A DNA stretch of 64,000 nucleotides, taken from positions 62,001-126,000 of the forward strand of contig NZ_JAGGMO010000002.1 of assembly GCF_017875395.1 (NCBI RefSeq), written 5' to 3'. Position numbers and translations under genes: made by a program. Source of the DNA: Methanococcus voltae (GTDB taxonomy: Archaea > AGJL01 > Methanococci > Methanococcales > Methanococcaceae). Under the pieces are notes generated by a model that had not been told where the DNA came from, ran no database searches, and saw nothing but the letters and a program-made list of their open reading frames with translations. Below are positions 57,382 through 64,000 of the stretch, piece by piece. Positions within the stretch are counted from its first letter, which is position 1, and the number at the start of each line of letters is the position of its first letter.

Positions 57382-58467
57382 ATGATACAAAAAGAAGAAA
57401 TACTTGACATATTTAGCAAATACAACAAAGATGAGATAACAATTGTAACAGTTGGTAGTCACACATCACTACACATTTTAAAAGGTGCTAAGTTAGAAGG
57501 CTTTTCAACCGCTGTTATAACTACAAAAGATAGAGATGTGCCATATAAAAGATTCGGCGTAGCTGACAAATTCATATACGTTGACAAATTCTCAGACATT
57601 TCCAATGATGATATTCAACAACAACTAAGAGACATGAACGCAATTATTGTGCCACACGGGTCATTTATCGCATACTGTGGATTAGACAATGTTGAAAGTT
57701 CATTTAAAGTGCCTATGTTTGGTAACAGAAAGATATTAAGATGGGAAGCTGAAAGAGATTTAGAAGGTAAGATATTAGGTGAAAGTGGCTTAAGATTACC
57801 TAAAAAATTGGCAAAACCTGAAGATATCAACGGTCCTTCAATGGTAAAATTCCCCGGTGCTAGAGGCGGTAGAGGTTACTTCGTATGCTCCTCAAAGGAA
57901 GAGTTTGACGCAAAAGTAGCGGACTTTATCAAAAAAGGTGTGTTAGAAGATAGCGATGTACCAAATGCACATATTGAGGAATATGTTGTAGGTACTAACT
58001 ACTGTATACACTATTTTTACTCCCCATTATACAATAGAGTTGAATTGATGGGTATGGACAGAAGATACGAAAGTAATATTGATGGATTTGTTAGAATTCC
58101 TGCAAAAGATCAAATGGAAATCGAATTAAACCCTTCATACGTTATTACAGGTAACTTCCCTATCGTAATTAGAGAAAGTTTATTGCCACAAGTATTTGAA
58201 ATGGGCGATAAATTAGTAGATAAAGCTAAAGATTTAGTTAATCCTGGTATGATTGGTCCGTTCTGCTTGCAATCATTATGTAATGAAAATCTTGAACTCG
58301 TTGTATTTGAAATGAGTGCGAGAATTGACGGCGGTACGAACACATTTATGAACGGAAGCCCTTATTCATTCCTCTACCACGGTGAAAACTTAAGTATGGG
58401 TCAAAGAATTGCAAAAGAAATTAAAATGGCTCTTGAATTAGGAATGGAAGACAAAATATTATACTAA
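57382..58467 (+). CDS. purP: FAICAR synthetase PurP (5-formaminoimidazole-4-carboxamide ribotide synthetase)
   Basis: A 361-residue archaeal ATP-grasp enzyme that formylates AICAR with formate and ATP, replacing PurH in archaea. Conserved segments: VTVGSHTSLHILKGAKLEGF, VPHGSFIAYCG, KFPGARGGRGYFV and HIEEYVVGTNYCIHYFYSP, with FEMSARIDGGTNTFMNGSPY near the end. The ATG follows GGTGG. It joins purQ in showing de novo purine synthesis. Confidence 0.96.
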   Translation: MIQKEEILDIFSKYNKDEITIVTVGSHTSLHILKGAKLEGFSTAVITTKDRDVPYKRFGVADKFIYVDKFSDISNDDIQQQLRDMNAIIVPHGSFIAYCGLDNVESSFKVPMFGNRKILRWEAERDLEGKILGESGLRLPKKLAKPEDINGPSMVKFPGARGGRGYFVCSSKEEFDAKVADFIKKGVLEDSDVPNAHIEEYVVGTNYCIHYFYSPLYNRVELMGMDRRYESNIDGFVRIPAKDQMEIELNPSYVITGNFPIVIRESLLPQVFEMGDKLVDKAKDLVNPGMIGPFCLQSLCNENLELVVFEMSARIDGGTNTFMNGSPYSFLYHGENLSMGQRIAKEIKMALELGMEDKILY

Positions 58468-58675
58468 GTAGATATTTATTAATTAAATATATTACTTTCA
58501 TTTCTTATAATTTTTAATTTTAGATTAATATATTATTATCAAATTTTACTTTATTTACACGTACAAGTAAAAAAAATTAACAAAAATTTACAAGGAATCT
58601 AAAATAATTTAAAAAAATAATAAAAAATAATAAAAAATAATAATAAAAATAATAAATTTAAACGAGAGTGAAATT

Positions 58676-58969
58676 ATGCAAGAATACAAAAATGATATAA
58701 AAAAATTATACAGGTCTGTTGATGACAAAATGTTAGAGGGTGTTTGTGGAGGAATCGGAGAATATTTTAATGTTGATCCAACACTTGTACGTATTTTGTA
58801 CGTGGCAATAACTGTATTCACAGGCTTTCTATTAGGAATTGTGACCTACATCGTTTTAGCCATCATAATACCTAAAAATCAATCTAAATTCAAAAATGAA
58901 TATATAACTACATCTTTTGAACCTAAAAAAGATGAAAATGCGGAAAACGAAGAAAATAAAAACAATTAA
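58676..58969 (+). CDS. PspC domain membrane protein
   Basis: A 97-residue protein. The PspC domain (KLYRSVDDKMLEGVCGGIGE, then YFNVDPTLVRILYVA) includes a membrane helix (FLLGIVTYIVLAIIIP). The tail is charged and rich in Glu, Asn and Lys. PspC proteins respond to membrane stress in bacteria; the archaeal role is unknown. It follows purP by 208 bases and may have its own promoter. Confidence 0.85.
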   Translation: MQEYKNDIKKLYRSVDDKMLEGVCGGIGEYFNVDPTLVRILYVAITVFTGFLLGIVTYIVLAIIIPKNQSKFKNEYITTSFEPKKDENAENEENKNN

Positions 58970-59272
58970 ACTTGTTTTTAATTTTTAATTTTTAACTTTT
59001 ATTTACTTTAATTTTAACTATTATATTTATTCTTTTTTTATTTTTTTAGGCGTTATTTTTTTATTCTTTTTTTATATTTTACAGCCATCTTAATCTTAAT
59101 ATTTTATTTTTCATAATATTGAGCGTTACAAATACCTATATTTAAAATATGATTAAAAACAAAAAAATATGTAGATGTAAATTAACTGATTGAACTATAT
59201 AAAAAAAATTCATATGACGGTCAATTATGAAAATAACCATATATTGCAAGTAGGGAATGGACGGGTGTAGGA
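58970..59272 (+). terminator. T-rich terminator region, then AT-rich leader
   Basis: Directly after the PspC stop come many T-tracts (58971-59080), typical of archaeal termination. The remainder leads to the phosphorylase-like gene, whose GGGTG sits before the ATG at 59273. No gene is seen. Confidence 0.45.
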
Positions 59273-60898
59273 ATGAATAAAAAAGAGGAAACTTCAAAAA
59301 TAGCGTATTTTAGCATGGAATTTGCAATAGACCAGGCTTTAAAAACTTATGCCGGAGGTTTAGGATTTTTAGCCGGCTCTTTATTTAAAGCAGCCCATAG
59401 AGCAAATTACCCCATGGTTGGAGTATCTATTCTTTGGAGTTATGGCTATTACGACCAAATGCGAGATATTGAAGGTCGTATGGTTATAGGTAAAACACGT
59501 AAATTCCACGATTATTTGGTCGATATAGATGTAAAGGTACCTATAGAAATTAATAGGTCTAAATTATGGGTAAAAGCCTATTTACTACCTGCGGGTGTAT
59601 TTAGCACTTGTCCAATTTACTATTTAACGACAGATATTCCAGAAAACGATTATCTTTCACGTACAATATCTTACAATCTTTACGATAGTAATAACCTTAC
59701 ACATATTGCTCAAGAAATGGTTTTGGGCATAGCAGGGTATGAAGTACTTAAAAAATGTGAAAATATAGATGTTTATCACTTAAATGAGGCTCAAGCCATT
59801 CCTTTGGGTTTTAGAATGATGGAAGATAAAGGATTCGACTATGTAAAAAATCATCTCGTATTTACTACACACACCCCGATACCTGCGGGAAATGAAATCC
59901 AAGATATCAATATATTAAACAATATGGGATTCTTTGGCAATACGGATCTAAAAACAGCTGAAAAATTTGGTGGAAATCCTTTTAATTTGACAGTTGCTGC
60001 GTTAAAAATGTCTAAAAAAGCAAATGCAGTTTCAAAATTACATCAACAAACCACCAGGGAAATGTGGAGTTGGGTACCTGGGAAATGTGGAATAACATAC
60101 GTTACAAATGCACAAGATGTTAATTCTTGGCAAGACATCGAACTAAAACGATGTGCTGACGAAGGAGACATTGAAAATCTACGTAAAAGAAAATTACACC
60201 TTAAAAAACAACTCTATCAGGTAGTTGCTGACCAGTGTGGACGATTATTTGATGAAAAAAAACTTACCGTAGTTTGGGCAAGACGTTTTGCAGAATATAA
60301 AAGACCGTATTTCCCACTACACGACGAGGGAAAACTTAGAGAACTTATAGATTCGGATAAACTACAGCTTATATGGGCAGGAAAACCACACCCTGCAGAT
60401 TTTAACGCACAGGTGACCTTTAATTGGATAATTTCAAAGTCTCGGGAAATTAAAAACACTGCCGTTTTAACAGGTTATGAATTACACCTTAGCAAGCTTT
60501 TGAAATTGGGTTCAGATATTTGGCTAAATACACCTAAAAGACCGAACGAGGCTTCCGGTACTTCAGGAATGACTGCTTCAATGAATGGTTCCATACATAT
60601 GAGTACACTTGACGGTTGGCACGTTGAATGGTACAATAAATATCCTGACCTTAGTTTTACGATAGGGGATGGAGAAAACCTTAATGAAGATTATGAAGCC
60701 GACGATATGTATAAACTAATTTGGAAAGCAATAGATATGTACGATACAGATAAATGGTGGAAATTGGTTCAAGATAACATTTTAACTTCAGTTGATTTCT
60801 TTAATGCCGATAGAATGCTTAAGGAATATTCTGAAAGAGTTTATAATACAGTTGATGAAAAATACAAAATTAACGATGAATCGGAAAATGAAAAATAA
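59273..60898 (+). CDS. Alpha-glucan phosphorylase-like protein (GT35), cofactor lysine replaced
   Basis: A 541-residue short GT35 protein of the archaeal/Thermotogales type. The start AYFSMEFAIDQALKTYAGGL and the VWARRFAEYKRPYF and WAGKPHPAD segments are typical. The pyridoxal phosphate site motif in phosphorylases reads EASGTSGMK..MN; here residues 426-434 read EASGTSGMT, with Thr434 in place of the Schiff-base lysine, although the flanking AS-MNG is kept. It may therefore be a non-phosphorolytic glucosyltransferase, or another Lys may serve. It probably acts in glycogen metabolism. No glycogen gene is adjacent. Confidence 0.85.
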   Translation: MNKKEETSKIAYFSMEFAIDQALKTYAGGLGFLAGSLFKAAHRANYPMVGVSILWSYGYYDQMRDIEGRMVIGKTRKFHDYLVDIDVKVPIEINRSKLWVKAYLLPAGVFSTCPIYYLTTDIPENDYLSRTISYNLYDSNNLTHIAQEMVLGIAGYEVLKKCENIDVYHLNEAQAIPLGFRMMEDKGFDYVKNHLVFTTHTPIPAGNEIQDINILNNMGFFGNTDLKTAEKFGGNPFNLTVAALKMSKKANAVSKLHQQTTREMWSWVPGKCGITYVTNAQDVNSWQDIELKRCADEGDIENLRKRKLHLKKQLYQVVADQCGRLFDEKKLTVVWARRFAEYKRPYFPLHDEGKLRELIDSDKLQLIWAGKPHPADFNAQVTFNWIISKSREIKNTAVLTGYELHLSKLLKLGSDIWLNTPKRPNEASGTSGMTASMNGSIHMSTLDGWHVEWYNKYPDLSFTIGDGENLNEDYEADDMYKLIWKAIDMYDTDKWWKLVQDNILTSVDFFNADRMLKEYSERVYNTVDEKYKINDESENEK

Positions 60899-60935
60899 AT
60901 AACTAAAATAAATAACTAAAATAAATAACTAAAAT
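60894..60935. repeat. 13-bp tandem repeat after the GT35 gene
   Basis: Three copies of ATAAATAACTAAA run from the end of the GT35 gene into the short gap before the convergent beta-helix gene. Confidence 0.75.
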
Positions 60936-60996
60936 AAAGATTAATATTATTTTGGGATATATTACAATAAAAAAAGAAATAAATATTTATTTTTTA

Positions 60997-63900
60997 TTAA
61001 TTTATTAAAGTAGGTTTACCATCTTTTAATTTAATTTTTAATGGACCTGTTACGTTTTCAGTCATTGATAAATAATACTGAACAGCTGTTTTAGTACCTA
61101 CCCTATCAGAACCAGCAACATATATGACTTGATAACCATTGATTTTTTGAACTTGTATAACTCCCGTATCTTTTCCCGGTACATCATTTGTAATTTGGAT
61201 ATCAAAATATCTATCATATTTATTTGCCAATGGATTAGCTACAGGACCGCCAATAAGTAAGGTGTTTGAATTTATTGACATATCTACAGTTCCATATGAT
61301 TCTTCTTTTCTATTTTCATATGTTAAACTTAACATCTTTGCAGCATCTATATCTGCATCGGCTCCGATTATTATTCTTGATTTACTTAGCATTGCTCCAA
61401 CTACTTTTGAAACAGTTTGTCCGGTATCAGTTAAGATTGTAGAAATTTCCGTATTATGACGTTTACTACTTCTACCGCTGTATGTTGGAGTATCTGGAGT
61501 ATCTGGTTCACTTGGTAATAAACTTTCAAATAATAATGACACTTCAGGGTCTTTTATCAGAGTTAACTCTACAACTTTGTTGTCTATAAGTCTGTACCAT
61601 CCTAAAGTACTGTTATAGTCATTTTCTTTTAATGGTGTATCTTTGGTACCGTCGTTTACCAAAATTCTCGTTAATTTTAAATTGCCAAGCGGTAATCTCA
61701 TTATTGTATAACCTTTTTTAGTTGTATTTTCTGCAGTGAATTTTATTTCAGAGGTTACCTTATTATCCTCTTTTTTAGTAGATAACGTCATATTTGAAAT
61801 ATTAAATCCACTACTTGAAATTACCTTTGTTTTATTAATCACAGTATTTACAACATTTTCAATTTCTTCTTCCGTTGTTGCATTTGATACACTTATATTA
61901 TTAGAAGTATTTTCAATTTCTTCCATTTTTTCTATTGCTTCCACAGTTAATTTAGCAGAAACATTTTTCAATTTAGGTAGTATTAATGTATCATTTTTAA
62001 CTTTTATTTCTGTTAAACTTATATTCGTATTGTTTAATTGTTTAATTCCGCCCTCTTCAATTTCGCCCCATATTTCATCATCGATTGTTATATTACTGGT
62101 TTCATTTCCTAAAGCTTCTTTAACTGTACTATTAAGTACGGTTATGTAAATAGGCTTTGTTGCATTGTTTCCTGCAATATCCTTAGCTATCATCAGTATG
62201 ATATGGGTACCTGTTATACTTGCATTATATTCGAAAGTTTTATTATATGATATGTTATTACTACTTGTTAGATTAAACTCTTGCCCCCGTAATAATACAT
62301 ATACTTCTTTTAATTTTGTATTATCTTTAACTATTGCAGAGGCGGTTATATTATACGTACCTTTTTCTAAACCGTTTGGTGAAATCTTAGCTCTTGAAAT
62401 AGTTGGTTTTTTAATATCCAAGTAGCAAGTTACAAATTCGGTTGAATTTACAATAAATGTATTATTTATTAATTTATATTCTGTTATGTATTCGTCTTTA
62501 TTTTCAATTAGTTCTCCATCACTAACGTTAATTAAAATTAATTTACCATATAGCTTACTTTCCGATAAATTTTTCAAAACATCGGAATTATTGATATTTT
62601 TAAACTCATAGGATACAGGATTATCACATAATTCATCATATTTTTCAGATAAATAAACTCCGTAAGTTTTAATATCTAAAGTATCTTTTAAATTTATTAA
62701 TTGATATTGTAATTCATTACTTGATAAATTTAAAGTACCTGTGAATTTTATTTTTGTAATATCTTCTTTTTCTAATTCTAAACCGGTGAATGACTCATAA
62801 TTTTCTTCATTTACTAAATTTACATTATTTATAATTCCTTCTTTAGTTAATCTATCGGATAATTGTACAAATTGGTAATTTATTTCATCAGTGATTCTTA
62901 TTAACTTTTTCATTCTAGAATCTGAATAGTATGGATTAAATACAATATTACCGTACATTTTACTTTTAATGTCCAAGTAATCATTTGAATCCCAGTAGTT
63001 ATGGGACATATTAACGTCTTTTATGTCTGAAAAAACATAAGCATTGTAACCCTTACTTCCATATATTTCATTTTCGTGAATAGATATATTTCTTGCTTCT
63101 GGACCTTCATACCACGAGGTGTATGATACATCAAAAGCTTCCAACTCTGAATTATATAGTTTATTTCCTGAAACGTTACAACCACTTATATAATTTGCCA
63201 AAATTATTGAATAAGTATTATTTCGTAAAGTATTATCCAATAAAGATATGGATGTATAATTAAGTGGGTCTTCCCAAACATCTTTACCAGGGCAACCACA
63301 TACATAAATACCAACCTGGCTATTTAAAATCTGATTTTCAGATACAGTAACATTATCTGCACCATAAAGTAACATTGCAGTACCCGTCCATCTTTCACCA
63401 GTCCATCCGCAACCAGTTATTATATTTTTAGAAACGATACCTTCTGCCAAATCTGCTAATTGTAGAGCATTTGGTGCCCAAGTTACATTTCTATCTTTGT
63501 TGGGTCCATTTATAATATTTCCTGTTATATTAGTATAACCCATTTTTACACTAATTCCACCCCTTGAAAATTCATAAATTGTATTGTTTGTAATATTCGT
63601 ATTTGAATTTCCATTAACAGATATTCCAAAAGTTTCTGCAGTACTTACGCTAATATTTGTAATATTTAGATTATTAATATTTGAATTTGCATTTCTAACA
63701 AAAATGATCGAATATCTAACCCCTTTTTCAGGTACGTAGTTATTTGCATCGAATTTAAAACCATTTATATTTGCATTAATTACTTTGTCACCAGTTACTT
63801 TATTATCCGTAACAGTTCCTCCGTACATAAGTACATTGTATACGTACTTCTTAGTCTCTTCCTCGATACCAATTTGATTTGGGCTTTCTGGCAACTTCAA

Positions 63901-64000
63901 AACTGCATTTTCAGAACCATTTAAGGTAATATTTTTATTGATAAGTATTTGCTCTTCATAAATTCCATCTTTAACATTTATTATGTCAAATTCATCAGCA
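60997..64000 (-). CDS. Large surface protein: right-handed beta-helix repeats plus S-layer C-terminal domain (5' end off the window)
   Basis: Partial: the frame is open through position 64000 and adds at least 33 codons upstream of the first possible TTG, which I do not treat as a start. Residues early in the visible part show NosD-like beta-helix repeats (NNTIYEFSRGGISVKMGYTN, ITGNIINGPNKD). A middle part is Ig-like. The last 150 residues (SKSRIIIGADADIDAAKML, LLIGGPVANPLANKY, VAGSDRVGTKTAV) match the C-terminal domain of methanococcal S-layer proteins. It is probably exported and cell-surface bound; the signal peptide would lie beyond the window. Over 1000 residues in all. Confidence 0.9.
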   Translation of the reverse strand, partial: ADEFDIINVKDGIYEEQILINKNITLNGSENAVLKLPESPNQIGIEEETKKYVYNVLMYGGTVTDNKVTGDKVINANINGFKFDANNYVPEKGVRYSIIFVRNANSNINNLNITNISVSTAETFGISVNGNSNTNITNNTIYEFSRGGISVKMGYTNITGNIINGPNKDRNVTWAPNALQLADLAEGIVSKNIITGCGWTGERWTGTAMLLYGADNVTVSENQILNSQVGIYVCGCPGKDVWEDPLNYTSISLLDNTLRNNTYSIILANYISGCNVSGNKLYNSELEAFDVSYTSWYEGPEARNISIHENEIYGSKGYNAYVFSDIKDVNMSHNYWDSNDYLDIKSKMYGNIVFNPYYSDSRMKKLIRITDEINYQFVQLSDRLTKEGIINNVNLVNEENYESFTGLELEKEDITKIKFTGTLNLSSNELQYQLINLKDTLDIKTYGVYLSEKYDELCDNPVSYEFKNINNSDVLKNLSESKLYGKLILINVSDGELIENKDEYITEYKLINNTFIVNSTEFVTCYLDIKKPTISRAKISPNGLEKGTYNITASAIVKDNTKLKEVYVLLRGQEFNLTSSNNISYNKTFEYNASITGTHIILMIAKDIAGNNATKPIYITVLNSTVKEALGNETSNITIDDEIWGEIEEGGIKQLNNTNISLTEIKVKNDTLILPKLKNVSAKLTVEAIEKMEEIENTSNNISVSNATTEEEIENVVNTVINKTKVISSSGFNISNMTLSTKKEDNKVTSEIKFTAENTTKKGYTIMRLPLGNLKLTRILVNDGTKDTPLKENDYNSTLGWYRLIDNKVVELTLIKDPEVSLLFESLLPSEPDTPDTPTYSGRSSKRHNTEISTILTDTGQTVSKVVGAMLSKSRIIIGADADIDAAKMLSLTYENRKEESYGTVDMSINSNTLLIGGPVANPLANKYDRYFDIQITNDVPGKDTGVIQVQKINGYQVIYVAGSDRVGTKTAVQYYLSMTENVTGPLKIKLKDGKPTLIN

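Noticed and set aside
60997-63900. TTG at 63900 as the start of the beta-helix protein
   Set aside because: The frame stays open to the window edge with coding character, and a surface protein should begin with a signal peptide, which is not seen.

Overview
The window looks like chromosome of a mesophilic methanogen of the genus Methanococcus, most likely M. voltae or a close relative. The DNA is very AT-rich, ribosome binding sites are of the GGTG/GAGGTGAT type, and the gene content is archaeal and methanogen-specific: MfnB (methanofuran), PurP, GatD/GatE, archaeal HMG-CoA synthase/thiolase/DUF35, a class III signal peptide pilin and an S-layer C-terminal domain. This assignment is inference; no rRNA operon is present to confirm it.

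Layout. (1) 1-5,264: a plus-strand three-gene cassette: a TPR-DUF2971 protein, a DUF3696-type AAA ATPase, and a translationally coupled TOPRIM-like protein. It resembles an uncharacterised defence system. (2) About 5,470-25,830: an integrated virus-like element. A long minus-strand series encodes three signal-peptide surface proteins, three or four small membrane proteins (one a good candidate for a spindle-shaped-virus major capsid protein), a P-loop ATPase, a candidate replication protein and many small unknowns. A divergent control region (21,801-22,089) separates these from a winged-helix regulator and a PD-(D/E)XK nuclease on the plus strand. A tyrosine integrase and a ribbon-helix-helix-like regulator follow. 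A KAP-family NTPase gene of probable defence function sits in reverse orientation inside the structural module. The element resembles the oblate virus-like particle of M. voltae A3 and the PAV1/TPV1-type spindle viruses. (3) 25,861-26,075: a GC-richer structured island containing a candidate box C/D guide RNA with a predicted 23S rRNA target. (4) 26,212-64,000: ordinary host chromosome.

Host genes include CoA synthesis (phosphopantoate-beta-alanine ligase), ribosomal proteins L10e and L37e, PurQ and PurP, tRNA-Arg(GCG), MfnB, a Na+/H+ antiporter, UDP-ManNAc dehydrogenase and UDP-GlcNAc 2-epimerase (sugar nucleotides for N-glycans), and the mevalonate-entry cluster (regulator, HMG-CoA synthase, thiolase, DUF35). 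They continue with an Nbp35/Mrp iron-sulfur carrier, an MnmC-like methyltransferase, a RimK-type glutamate ligase, a pilin-like protein, acetolactate synthase (IlvB/IlvN), an Sm-like protein, the GatDE amidotransferase, two paralogous OB-fold-like membrane proteins, TrmI, RNase HII, a PspC protein and a phosphorylase-like GT35 protein. The last feature is the 3' part of a large beta-helix S-layer-type protein that runs off the right edge.

A recurring trait of the host half is low-complexity or charged extensions and insertions in conserved enzymes, together with simple tandem repeats between and inside genes. The most interesting items are the virus element with its KAP and nuclease cargo, the apparent AUA start codon at 16,708, the TPR-DUF2971/AAA/TOPRIM cassette, the guide RNA candidate, and a GT35 enzyme lacking the cofactor lysine.
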